52,494 nt of DNA from Candidatus Hemicellulosilyticus sp. P3 (GTDB lineage: Bacteria; Bacteroidota; Bacteroidia; Bacteroidales; P3): assembly GCA_001543385.1 (NCBI GenBank), contig LPNH01000016.1, positions 1-52,494 of the forward strand, given 5' to 3'. Positions 44,085 through 52,210 of this stretch are shown here, one piece after another; the stretch's first letter is position 1, and every line of letters starts with the position of its first letter. The notes under the pieces were generated by a model, which had not been told where the DNA came from, did no database searches, and was given only the letters and a program-made list of their open reading frames with translations. The position numbers and the translations under genes were made by a program.

Positions 44085-44183
44085 CTTCCGGCCGGCGATG
44101 TTTTTTTACCAAAGTCCGCCATCCCCCGTCTACAGACAAACACCGGGTTCATTTCTGAAGTTGACCTGCCCGATGAAGAAAAA

Positions 44184-44215
44184 TTTGGCAGATTGAATTT
44201 AAATGCGTACCTTTG
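44184..44215 (+). promoter_or_regulatory. Candidate promoter of initiator tRNA-Met
   Basis: TTG (44185-44187) is followed after 20 nt by TACCTTTG (44208-44215), a good match to the Bacteroidota -33/-7 consensus. It lies 35 nt before the tRNA 5' end. A second TTG stands 12 nt before the -7 box. Confidence 0.65.
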
Positions 44216-44250
44216 CAAACGATTTCCGAAAGCAAGAGAAATCTCCACAG

Positions 44251-44325
<75 letters not shown>

Positions 44326-44334
44326 AAATCAGAC

Positions 44335-44365
44335 AAGCAGGCTGCATCAGCAACCTGCTTTTTTT
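44335..44365 (+). terminator. Intrinsic terminator after initiator tRNA
   Basis: The arms AAGCAGG (44335-44341) and CCTGCTT (44354-44360) are followed by a run of seven T residues (44359-44365), ten nt after the tRNA 3' end. An inner TGC/GCA pairing extends the hairpin. Confidence 0.85.
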
Positions 44366-44413
44366 ATGCAGACACCCGGGCGAAAGCCTGCTTTCAGCGC
44401 AAGACAATGGTAA

Positions 44414-44436
44414 TTGTCAAAAAATATGTACATTTG
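44414..44436 (+). promoter_or_regulatory. Candidate promoter of the czc locus (TTG-N12-TACATTTG)
   Basis: TACATTTG (44429-44436) with a TTG 12 nt upstream (44414-44416) lies about 72 nt before the His-rich gene. An AATTGTC word occurs on either side (44412-44418 and 44445-44451), possibly a regulator site. Confidence 0.5.
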
Positions 44437-44507
44437 CAAACGGAATTGTCTGCCCGGTACGGGCCGGAATTGCAATTAAGAAACTAATTTACACACCGGC
44501 AAGCACT

Positions 44508-44840
44508 ATGAAAACGATGAAGCGGACAGCGGGATTGCTGCTGGCAGCCATCTATCTGTTTTATTTTGCCGGGACACATTTTTTTGTCCACAGACATTTT
44601 GTGAACGACCGGGTGGTGGTGCATTCGCACCCCTATTCGAAAAGCAATCATACGCACAGTTCGATAGAGATACTGTCGATTGACGAGCTGTCGAACGACA
44701 CGTGTGTGACGAGCGACGATGTCCATGTGTCGGAAGCGGTGTGTCTGGGCGATTGGGCGTTCGTATCGGCAACGGTTTCCGCACCTGCTAAGGATGGTGC
44801 GACGACACGCCGTCTGCGTGCTCCGCCCCTCGCTGTCTGA
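44508..44840 (+). CDS. Small His-rich membrane-anchored or exported protein at the head of the metal efflux locus
   Basis: The product is 110 aa. It starts with a hydrophobic signal or membrane segment (RTAGLLLAAIYLFYFAGTHFF). A cluster of histidines follows (HFFVHRHFVNDRVVVHSHPYSKSNHTHSS), a composition typical of metal-binding periplasmic segments. The two Cys residues (DTCVTS, AVCLGD) could form a disulfide or add metal ligands. Similar small proteins of unknown function precede RND metal efflux genes in other Bacteroidota. It lies 97 nt before the adaptor gene and is likely co-transcribed. A role as periplasmic metal sensor or chaperone for the pump is inference. The start ATG at 44508 is the first in frame after the promoter; the open frame upstream runs through the tRNA and is not coding. 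Confidence 0.82.
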   Translation: MKTMKRTAGLLLAAIYLFYFAGTHFFVHRHFVNDRVVVHSHPYSKSNHTHSSIEILSIDELSNDTCVTSDDVHVSEAVCLGDWAFVSATVSAPAKDGATTRRLRAPPLAV

Positions 44841-44937
44841 CAAGCTGTTGTATGCAACCCACCGGCAGGACGGAGTTGCTCTCCCCAATGTTTATTTAAC
44901 TTTTAACGACGGGCTTGCCCCGCCAAATTATTGATGT

Positions 44938-46059
44938 ATGTATAGAATCACTGTAACAGTTTTATTATGTGTCGGCATGCTGTCCGCCTGTGCCGGCAAA
45001 GCAGACAAAACGGAGTACGAAGGAGGCGCTGCCGACGTGGCAGTGGCAGGCGACACGTTGACGGTACGCAATGGATCGCCTGTCGCAGAACGGCTTGTGG
45101 TGGACCTGGTGAAGCTGGAAGAGCATGAGGTGACACTGCGCACCTCGGGGGTGGTGACGGCGGTCCCGACAGCGTATGCCGAGGTGGCCGCGCCGTTTGC
45201 GGGACGTGTGCACCGCTCATTGGTGCAACTTGGACAACAGGTGCGTGCCGGCGCACCGCTTTTTGAGTTGAGCTCGTCGGACTATTCGGAGGTGGTGAAG
45301 GCGTACCGTCAGGCCCAGTCGGAGCTGGCGGCGGCAAAAAAACAGCTGGATCGTGTGAAAGATTTGAACACCAACAAGGTGTCGTCGGAAAAGGAGTTGG
45401 AGGAAGCGCAGTTGGACTACCGGAACAAGTTGGAGGAGTACCGCCATGCCGAGGCTGTGGCCCGGGAATATCAGATCGATCTGGAGCATGCCGAGGCAGG
45501 GCAGCCCATGGTGGTGCGGACACCCATTGCCGGCCGTGTGCTGCGCAACAATCTGGTGCGGGGAGAATATATCAAGGAGGATGCCGACACAAAGCTGGTG
45601 GTGGCCGACTTGAGCAAGGTGTGGGTGCGGGCGAATGTGACGGAGAATGAGGCAGCGATGACGGAGCATGTGGAGCGGATTGAGATTCGGTTGGTGGCAC
45701 GACCGGACAGCGCCATCGGCGGCAAGCTGGTGTATCGCGGCGGAATGCTGGATGAGGAGACCCGGACGATGCAGACGATTATCGAATGTGACAACGCCAA
45801 GGGTCTGATGATACCGAATATGTATGCCAAGGTGGTGATGACAGCGGCAGCCCGCACTTGTGTGACGGTGCCTAAAACGGCCGTGCTCCAAGGCGAAAAG
45901 GGACGCTATGTGTTACGGAAGATCGGCGAGAACCGTTATGTGCGGACGACGGTGAAGGTGCAGACGGCGGATGACGAAAGGCTGATCGTGACCGAGGGAT
46001 TGGAGGCGGAGGATGAGATTATAACGGAAGGTGCTATATATTTGATTGATTACAAGTAA
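44938..46059 (+). CDS. czcB: RND efflux periplasmic adaptor lipoprotein (CzcB/CusB-like)
   Basis: This is the membrane fusion protein of a tripartite metal efflux system. The 373-aa product is a lipoprotein (lipobox LSAC with Cys18). It contains a barrel-sandwich/lipoyl half (YAEVAAPFAGRVHRSLVQLGQQVRAGAPLFEL), an alpha-hairpin of heptad-like Lys/Glu/Leu sequence (residues ~115-190), a second lipoyl half (MVVRTPIAGRVLRNNLVRGEYI), and beta-barrel and membrane-proximal domains. Long hairpins of this kind contact the TolC-type outer membrane channel. The CzcA gene starts 4 nt after its stop, so the two are clearly coupled. The substrate is probably a divalent or monovalent heavy metal, not identifiable from the adaptor. 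Confidence 0.93.
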   Translation: MYRITVTVLLCVGMLSACAGKADKTEYEGGAADVAVAGDTLTVRNGSPVAERLVVDLVKLEEHEVTLRTSGVVTAVPTAYAEVAAPFAGRVHRSLVQLGQQVRAGAPLFELSSSDYSEVVKAYRQAQSELAAAKKQLDRVKDLNTNKVSSEKELEEAQLDYRNKLEEYRHAEAVAREYQIDLEHAEAGQPMVVRTPIAGRVLRNNLVRGEYIKEDADTKLVVADLSKVWVRANVTENEAAMTEHVERIEIRLVARPDSAIGGKLVYRGGMLDEETRTMQTIIECDNAKGLMIPNMYAKVVMTAAARTCVTVPKTAVLQGEKGRYVLRKIGENRYVRTTVKVQTADDERLIVTEGLEAEDEIITEGAIYLIDYK

Positions 46060-46062
46060 GCA

Positions 46063-49000
46063 ATGATTGAACGGATCATACGTTTTGCTATGCAGCACCG
46101 GGCGCTGATCGCAGCGCTGTTCGGGGTGCTGGCGGTGGCAGGGGTCATCGCATGGAGCACGCTCTCGATTGACGCCTATCCGGACATCTCGGACACTACG
46201 GTGCAGGTGGTGACCCAGGTGCCGGGCCTGGCGGCCGAGGAGATTGAGCAACAGATTACGGTGGCGGTGGAACGCGCTGTGAACGGCATACCGAACCTTG
46301 TCACGATGCGCAGCAAGAATTCGTTTGGCCTGTCAACGGTGATTCTGGTGTTTGACGACGGTGTGGACGATTATTGGGCGCGGCAGCGCGTCAACGAGCG
46401 GCTGAACGGACTGGAGCTGCCCTATGGCGCGACACCGGAACTGAACCCGCTGACAGCGCCGACAGGCGAGATTTTCCGCTATATTGTGGAGAGCCCGGAC
46501 GGCAGCGCCGACTTGCGCGAGCTGACGGATGTGCACAAATGGACGATTATACCCTATCTAAGGCAGATTTCGGGCGTGGCGGATGTGAGCAACTACGGCG
46601 GCATCACGACCCAATATCAGATTGAATTGTCGCCGGACCTGATGCGCGAGTACGGCGTGTCGCTGTCGGACATCGCGGAGAAGGTGGAACGGAACAACAC
46701 GAATGCCGGCGGCAGCCTGCTGATGGAAGGGGATTTGAGTTATGTGGTGCGCGGCATTGGATTGGTGGACGACCTGGAGGGCTTAGGCAACATTGTGGTG
46801 AAGTCGCACAACGGCGCACCCGTGTTTCTGCGCCAACTGGGCACACTGAAGTATGGGCATCTGGAACGCAAGGGGGTGCTGGGTTACAGCGACGACGAAC
46901 GCGATTATGACGACGCGGTGGAGGGCATTGTGCAGATGCTGCGCGGAGAGAATCCGTCGGAGGTGCTGGCCGACATCCACACGGCAGTGGAGGAGCTGAA
47001 CGGGGAGATTCTGCCTGAAGGGGTGGCGATAAGACCTTTTATGGACCGCACGGAACTGGTGAATGAGACGCTGAAGACGGTGTCGCACACGCTGCTGGTG
47101 GGAATGCTGCTGGTGGTGACGGTGTTGATGGTGTTTCTGCGGAACCTGAGGGGGTCGCTGATTGTGGCGCTGACCATCCCGATCGCGCTGCTGATCGCTT
47201 TTATATTGATGAAGGTGAGCGGTGTGCCGGCGAACCTGCTGTCGCTGGGGGCCATCGATTTCGGCATTCTGGTGGACGGCGCGATTGTGATGATGGAAAC
47301 GGTGCTGAAAGAACGTGAGACGAACCCGACGCGCATTCTGATGACGCAACGCACAAGCCAGCGGTTAGGATATGTGATGCGCTCGATTTTCTTTTCGACA
47401 ATTATCATCATTGTGGCCTATCTGCCGCTTTTCGCGTTTGAACACATGGAACGCAAGCTGTTCACACCGATGGCTTATACGGTGGCCTATGCGCTGCTCG
47501 GGGCCATGCTGGTGGCAATGCTGCTGACACCGGGACTGTCGTTCGCCGCTTTCCGCAGACCCGGCAAGACCCGCCGCAACAAATGGCTGGAGCATCTGAC
47601 ACAGAGCTACCGGCACGCCGTGGGAAAGGTGATGGAGAACGGGCGCATGGTGACGGCCGTGCTGACCCTGACGCTGTTGGGATCAGGAGTGCTGTTTGCA
47701 CTGATAGGCAAGGATTTTCTGCCCCCGTTGGACGAAGGGTCGATCTGGATCCAGGTGCAGCTGCCGTCGGGACTCTCCATGGAGCGTTCGGACAAGATGG
47801 CACGGGAGTTGCGCAGGGCGATGAAGCAGTTCGACGAGACATCGTATGTGATGACGCAACTGGGACGCGACGACGAGGGGGCGGAAAGTTTCTCGATGTC
47901 GCACGTGGAGGTGGGCATCGGCCTGAAACCGTATAACACCTGGAAAAGCAAACGGACCAAGGCAGAGCTGGTGGAGGCCATGGCGGACACCATTGCCAAG
48001 ATGCCCGGCTACGCGGCAGGATTCTCACAGCCTATCATTGATATGGTGATGGACCAGGTGGCGGGGACCCACAGCGACCTGGCATTGAAGATCTATTCCG
48101 ACGACCTGGGTGAGAGCAGAAGGCTGGCTGAGGAGATAGCAGGGGTCTTGTCGGGAATTGAAGGAGCATCGGATGTGGCTGTGGATCAAGAGCCGCCGAC
48201 ACCACAGCTGCAGATTGTGGTGGACCGGGAGCGAATTGCTCAATACGGGCTGAACGTCAGCGATGTGGCGGAATTGATCGAGCTGGCCATCGGCGGCAAG
48301 GCGATTTCGCAGATCTATTCGGGCAGCAAGGTGTATGACGTAACCTGCCGCTATGCCGAGGAGACACGCGACTCGCCGGAAAAGATAGCGGCGCTGACCC
48401 TGACGAACGCTGAAGGGGTGAAGGTGCCGCTGTCGGCGGTGGCGGAGGTGCACACGACACTGGGACCCAACACGATTATGCGCGAGGCGAACAGACGTTA
48501 CTGCCTGGTACGCATCAACCTGCGCGGGTCGGACCTGACGACATTCGTGGCCGAAGCCAACCGGCGCATCGCCGCACAGGTGCAATACGACGCCGATGTC
48601 ACAACACTGCACTGGGCCGGACAGTTTGAGAACAGAAACCGCGCTTTTTCACGGCTGGGCCTGGTGCTGCCGTTTGTGCTGGCGGTGATGTTTCTGCTGT
48701 TGATTTTCGCTTTTGGCAATGTGCGTCACGCCACGCTGCTGATGAGCGTGATCCCACTGGCGCTGTTTGGCGGCCTGCTGGCGCTGTATCTGCGAAAGAT
48801 GACGCTGAATGTGTCGTCGGCGGTGGGATTTATCGCACTGATAGGCGTCGCCATACAGAACGGCGTAATCATGATTTCACATATCAACGCGCTGCGCGAC
48901 GAGGCGGTGGACCTGCAGACAGCGGTGACCGAGGGGGCCACACACCGGCTACGCGCCATCTTGCTGACGGCGACGGTGGCGGTGCTGGGGCTCTTCCCCG

Positions 49001-49158
49001 CGTCGATTTCGACCGGCATCGGCAGCGACGTGCAACGGCCGCTGGCCACGGTGATTGTCTATGGACTGATTTTCGCCACGATTGTCACACTGTTTATCCT
49101 GCCGACGCTGTATTATATGACGGAACGGCGGAGGGAGGAAAGAAAGGAGAAACGATGA
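46063..49158 (+). CDS. czcA: Heavy-metal efflux RND pump, inner membrane subunit (CzcA/CusA family)
   Basis: This is the proton-driven RND transporter that exports metal ions from periplasm or cytoplasm. The 1,031-aa product has 12 expected membrane helices and two large periplasmic loops. Helix 4 contains DFGILVDGAIVMME starting at Asp399, the signature of the heavy-metal RND group (canonical DFGxxVDGAxVMVE). The N-terminal ISDTTVQVVTQVPGLAAEEIEQQIT block is typical. The methionine-rich motif expected of a Cu/Ag CusA is not obvious, which leans toward a Co/Zn/Cd type, but this is inference. The length is normal. Its stop overlaps the CzcC start by 4 nt (ATGA). Confidence 0.95.
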   Translation: MIERIIRFAMQHRALIAALFGVLAVAGVIAWSTLSIDAYPDISDTTVQVVTQVPGLAAEEIEQQITVAVERAVNGIPNLVTMRSKNSFGLSTVILVFDDGVDDYWARQRVNERLNGLELPYGATPELNPLTAPTGEIFRYIVESPDGSADLRELTDVHKWTIIPYLRQISGVADVSNYGGITTQYQIELSPDLMREYGVSLSDIAEKVERNNTNAGGSLLMEGDLSYVVRGIGLVDDLEGLGNIVVKSHNGAPVFLRQLGTLKYGHLERKGVLGYSDDERDYDDAVEGIVQMLRGENPSEVLADIHTAVEELNGEILPEGVAIRPFMDRTELVNETLKTVSHTLLVGMLLVVTVLMVFLRNLRGSLIVALTIPIALLIAFILMKVSGVPANLLSLGAIDFGILVDGAIVMMETVLKERETNPTRILMTQRTSQRLGYVMRSIFFSTIIIIVAYLPLFAFEHMERKLFTPMAYTVAYALLGAMLVAMLLTPGLSFAAFRRPGKTRRNKWLEHLTQSYRHAVGKVMENGRMVTAVLTLTLLGSGVLFALIGKDFLPPLDEGSIWIQVQLPSGLSMERSDKMARELRRAMKQFDETSYVMTQLGRDDEGAESFSMSHVEVGIGLKPYNTWKSKRTKAELVEAMADTIAKMPGYAAGFSQPIIDMVMDQVAGTHSDLALKIYSDDLGESRRLAEEIAGVLSGIEGASDVAVDQEPPTPQLQIVVDRERIAQYGLNVSDVAELIELAIGGKAISQIYSGSKVYDVTCRYAEETRDSPEKIAALTLTNAEGVKVPLSAVAEVHTTLGPNTIMREANRRYCLVRINLRGSDLTTFVAEANRRIAAQVQYDADVTTLHWAGQFENRNRAFSRLGLVLPFVLAVMFLLLIFAFGNVRHATLLMSVIPLALFGGLLALYLRKMTLNVSSAVGFIALIGVAIQNGVIMISHINALRDEAVDLQTAVTEGATHRLRAILLTATVAVLGLFPASISTGIGSDVQRPLATVIVYGLIFATIVTLFILPTLYYMTERRREERKEKR

Positions 49159-50405
49159 ATAAGTTTGTATTCGCGGCGGCCGCCATGTTGGCCGCCATGG
49201 CGCAGCTGCAGGCTCAGGAACTGGACTACGCCACTTTTATGAGGGGTGTGATGGAGGGGAACGCAGGCTATCGCGCCGCCAGGATGGAGGTGCCCATCGC
49301 CCGTGCAGAGTTGGAGCACGCCCGGAAGTTCAACGACGCGTCGGCGGCATTCGCCTATGGCAACAACAGCGACTGGGACGTCGCCATGGGCCAATCGGCT
49401 GAGGTGGAGGTGAGCAAGACATTCTCGATAGGCAAGCGACGCAGCCGCATGGCTGTGGCACGTCACAATATGGAGGCGCAGGAAGCCGGTCTGCAAGATT
49501 ATGAACGGAACCTGCGTGCCGACGCCACGGTGGCTTATCTGGATGCACTGCTGGCCCGGGAGCTGGCCCGCACCGGAGCAGAATACGCCGAAAACATGAG
49601 GGCGCTGTACCGTAGCGACAGCCTGCGCTACAGCCGCGGCGACCTGTCGGAGGTGGATGTAACCCAGAGCCTGCTGGAAGCGGAGATGGCACAACAGGAA
49701 TGCCTCATGGCCCGGACGGCGTATCGCAATGCGCTGGTGCGGATAGACTGGATGATGGGCACCCCTGCACGGGGCACCCGGACGATAAGCGGCGAACTGA
49801 CGCGGCAGACAAGGCTGGCGGATTTGCAGCAAATGCTGCAGGAAAGCGCAACCCGACGGCAAGACGTGGTGCAAGCCCGACGGCTGGCCGAGACGGCACA
49901 GAGCGAGGTGAAGCTGACGCAAATGGAACGCATGCCCGACATAGATCTGTCGGTGGGTATGAGCCACAGCACACGGGTGCGGAATGAGGAGGCTCCGGCT
50001 CCGCCTTTCAACGGCTACACCGTAGGGATCAGCCTGCCCCTGCCGGTCTCGAATATAAACCGCGGCGAGGTAAAGGCGCAGCAATTCCGCGCACAACAGG
50101 CCGAGGCCGAAGCCGAAGCCATGTGGCACGCGGCACAGGCCGAGGTGATACAGGCTTATCATGACTATACCGTCGCAATATCACGCGCCGACGCTTACGG
50201 CACCTCTATCATGGAACAAGCGCTTGAGGTGCTGAACGGCAAGATGTATGCTTACCAACGGGGAGAGACATCGCTGCTGGAAGTGCTGAATGCACAGCAT
50301 ACGTATATCGGGATACGGCAGGATTATGCGACCAGCCTGTATGAATGCATGAAATGCTGGGTGGAACTGCAACGCAGCTGCGGAAGCACAGAGTTCGGGC
50401 TTTAG
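49155..50405 (+). CDS. czcC: Outer membrane efflux protein (CzcC/TolC family)
   Basis: This is the outer membrane channel of the tripartite pump. The 416-aa product starts with a signal peptide (MNKFVFAAAAMLAAMAQLQAQ). Two repeated alpha-hairpin/beta-strand units rich in Ala, Glu, Arg and Gln follow, with typical OEP features: ARMEVPIARAELEHARKFNDASAAFAYG, RGDLSEVDVTQSLLEAEMAQQ, and, in the second half, QRGETSLLEVLNAQHTYIGIRQDYATSLYECMKCWVELQR. The length is normal for CzcC. Start ATG and czcA stop overlap by 4 nt, and an AAGGAG-like ribosome site lies in the end of czcA. It is the last gene of the efflux operon. Confidence 0.94.
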   Translation: MNKFVFAAAAMLAAMAQLQAQELDYATFMRGVMEGNAGYRAARMEVPIARAELEHARKFNDASAAFAYGNNSDWDVAMGQSAEVEVSKTFSIGKRRSRMAVARHNMEAQEAGLQDYERNLRADATVAYLDALLARELARTGAEYAENMRALYRSDSLRYSRGDLSEVDVTQSLLEAEMAQQECLMARTAYRNALVRIDWMMGTPARGTRTISGELTRQTRLADLQQMLQESATRRQDVVQARRLAETAQSEVKLTQMERMPDIDLSVGMSHSTRVRNEEAPAPPFNGYTVGISLPLPVSNINRGEVKAQQFRAQQAEAEAEAMWHAAQAEVIQAYHDYTVAISRADAYGTSIMEQALEVLNGKMYAYQRGETSLLEVLNAQHTYIGIRQDYATSLYECMKCWVELQRSCGSTEFGL

Positions 50406-50426
50406 CCGCCCCAAGAAAAACCGTAA

Positions 50427-50441
50427 CCCCTGACATAGGGG
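50427..50441. repeat. Short inverted repeat between czcC and the hemerythrin-LuxR gene
   Basis: The arms CCCCT (50427-50431) and AGGGG (50437-50441) flank a 5-nt loop. The site has no T tract. It could be a weak transcript-end hairpin or a regulator site; the support is weak. Confidence 0.3.
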
Positions 50442-50511
50442 GAGACGCCGACGTTTTCGACAAGCCAAATACAGACCAGCTGGCTCGTATGTTGAGGCGA
50501 GAAAACGACTG

Positions 50512-51402
50512 ATGAAATTGAACGATGAAAAATACAGTGCCATGAGCAAACGTCTTTTTACGAGCAATATGAAGCTGGCCGACCTGGTGGCCTCCAACCA
50601 CAACCTGATACTGATGCTGCCGCGATTCGGTTTGCCGCTGGGTTTCGGCAACCACCGCGTGAAGGAGATCTGCCACGAACACGGGATTGACGAGGATTTC
50701 TTCATGCTGATATGCAATATTTATACGTTTGACGACTATCTGCCGGACGCCGACGAACTGTCAAATATCAACCTGCGGCAGTTAGTGCCCTATCTGCAGA
50801 CGTCGCACCGGTATTATATTGAGGAGCGGCTGCCGCACCTGCAACGGCATTTAAGCCACCTCACCGGCACAATGGAGGCGTCGGTGGCGGCGATGCTGAC
50901 GCGGTTTTTTGAAGATTACCGACGGGAGCTGGCACTGCATTTCGAGCAAGAGGAACAACGGCTGTTCCCCTATATTGAACGGATGCAGAACGGCGAACGG
51001 ATTGCCGACAAGGTGACGAATTATTTTATCGACTCGCACCACAGCATCAAGGACAAGCTGAGGGATTTGATGCAGATTCTCTACAAGTATCTGCCCGGCG
51101 ACAGCATGAATGAAGAGCTGATCGAGCTGGTGTTCGACATCCTGCAGCTCTCAGAGGATTTGGAAAAACACACGGTTATAGAAGAGCGGCTGCTGATGCC
51201 TTCCGACGACTATGAGTTGAGCGATCGGGAAAAAGATGTGCTGGTGTTGGTGGCAAAAGGACTGAGCAGCAAGGAGATTGCAGACAAATTGTGCCTGTCG
51301 GTGCATACCGTCAACTCACACCGCAAGAATATCACCCGGAAAACGGGCATCAAATCGGTGGCAGGCTTGGCGGCTTATGCGATGATCTGCAAGCTTGGAT
51401 AG
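50512..51402 (+). CDS. Hemerythrin/RIC-like domain fused to LuxR-type HTH (putative redox or NO-responsive regulator)
   Basis: The product is 296 aa. Residues ~15-75 resemble the N-terminal domain of RIC/ScdA/YtfE di-iron proteins (MKLADLVASNHNLILMLPRFGLPLGFG ... VKEICHEHGIDEDFF) but lack the paired Cys of that domain. Residues ~95-215 are a hemerythrin-like four-helix region with His and Glu residues at expected positions (TSHRYYIEERLPHLQRHLSHL; LALHFEQEEQRLFPYIE; SHHSIKDKLRDL; LEKHTVIEERLLMP). Residues ~233-296 are a LuxR HTH (LSDREKDVLVLVAKGLSSKEIADKL ... SVHTVNSHRKNI). The build suggests a cytoplasmic transcription regulator sensing oxygen, NO or iron state through a di-iron centre. It lies 106 nt after czcC and may be independent. 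Similar regulators occur in other Bacteroidota. Confidence 0.88.
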   Translation: MKLNDEKYSAMSKRLFTSNMKLADLVASNHNLILMLPRFGLPLGFGNHRVKEICHEHGIDEDFFMLICNIYTFDDYLPDADELSNINLRQLVPYLQTSHRYYIEERLPHLQRHLSHLTGTMEASVAAMLTRFFEDYRRELALHFEQEEQRLFPYIERMQNGERIADKVTNYFIDSHHSIKDKLRDLMQILYKYLPGDSMNEELIELVFDILQLSEDLEKHTVIEERLLMPSDDYELSDREKDVLVLVAKGLSSKEIADKLCLSVHTVNSHRKNITRKTGIKSVAGLAAYAMICKLG

Positions 51403-51482
51403 AATGACAAGTCGTATGAAAGCACTTACCTACAGCTCATTGCAGCGCCCGGCACAAAAAAAAATAAAAATATGGCGCTAAA

Positions 51483-51505
51483 TTGAAAAAATAATAGTAT
51501 TTTTG
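51483..51505 (+). promoter_or_regulatory. Candidate promoter of rpmG (TTG-N12-TATTTTTG)
   Basis: TATTTTTG (51498-51505) matches TAnnTTTG, with a TTG 12 nt upstream (51483-51485), in an A/T-rich patch about 90 nt before the rpmG start codon. Confidence 0.55.
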
Positions 51506-51593
51506 CACCCGCTTTTGAGAGACAGGCTGTGGATTGTGGATGCTCTTTCCCGGTGCGCTCAAAGCGGTCAAAACCACTTCAAAAGAATAAGTT

Positions 51594-51782
51594 ATGGCAA
51601 AGAAAAATAAAGACGCCAGGGTTCAGGTGATTCTTGAATGCACAGAGCAGAAGAACAGCGGTGTGCCGGGCATGTCGCGCTATGTCACCACGAAAAACAA
51701 GAAGAACACTCCGGACCGTTTGGAGCTGAAGAAGTACAACCCTTTCCTGAAGAAGGTCACTGTCCACAAAGAAATCAAGTAA
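51594..51782 (+). CDS. rpmG: 50S ribosomal protein L33
   Basis: L33 is a small basic protein of the large ribosomal subunit. The 62-aa product (start [19 protein letters not shown]) has the family blocks [27 protein letters not shown]. It has only one of the four Cys of zinc-binding forms, so it is the Cys-poor type. It begins a short ribosomal-protein transcript with its own promoter-like box. The DUF4295 gene follows after 17 nt. In many Bacteroidota, rpmB (L28) lies just upstream of rpmG; here it is absent and the space holds the promoter instead. Confidence 0.95.
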   Translation: MAKKNKDARVQVILECTEQKNSGVPGMSRYVTTKNKKNTPDRLELKKYNPFLKKVTVHKEIK

Positions 51783-51799
51783 ATTAGGAGGAACACGAT

Positions 51800-51958
51800 A
51801 TGGCAAAGAAAGTTGTTGCAACCCTGAAAACATCCACGGGCAAGAGCTTCGCGAAAGTGATTCGCATGGTCCGCTCTCCCAAAACCAACGCCTACATGTT
51901 CCAGGAGGAGATTGTTCCCTCTGATGAAGTGCAGGAGTATCTTAAAAAGAAGAATTAA
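51800..51958 (+). CDS. DUF4295-family small basic protein (Bacteroidota ribosome-associated), 52 aa
   Basis: The 52-aa product starts MAKKVVATLKTSTGKSFAKV and has the conserved pattern RMVRSPKTNAYMFQEEIVPSDEVQEYLKKK of the DUF4295 family, which in Bacteroidota is encoded next to rpmB/rpmG and is thought to accompany the ribosome. It is preceded by a strong Shine-Dalgarno sequence AGGAGG (51786-51791) 8 nt before the ATG, which is unusual in this phylum. It lies 17 nt after rpmG. In many relatives ftsY follows; here an intergenic region with a terminator follows. Confidence 0.92.
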   Translation: MAKKVVATLKTSTGKSFAKVIRMVRSPKTNAYMFQEEIVPSDEVQEYLKKKN

Positions 51959-52080
51959 ACCCCCTCACCTACCGGCGGCCATTCGGGACCGCCCGGCCAA
52001 CCAACCTCCGTATGCAAACGCAAAAACGGGTCCGGCCATAAAACCTGAAAAGAAGGATTTTTTCATAAGTTTTTGTTTTT

Positions 52081-52115
52081 AACCTCTTTGGAGTTTTCTT
52101 CAGAGAGGTTTTTTT
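52081..52115 (+). terminator. Intrinsic terminator of the rpmG-DUF4295 transcript
   Basis: The arms AACCTCT (52081-52087) and AGAGGTT (52104-52110) form a hairpin followed by seven T residues (52109-52115). It lies about 120 nt after the DUF4295 stop. Confidence 0.8.
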
Positions 52116-52210
52116 ATCTCGAATCGGTCAATTTCATTTGTCGTTTTCTCGCCATACACAAGTGCAAGCATGCTTGGCTTGGATCATTTGGCTTATTGAA
52201 AGCGGCGACT

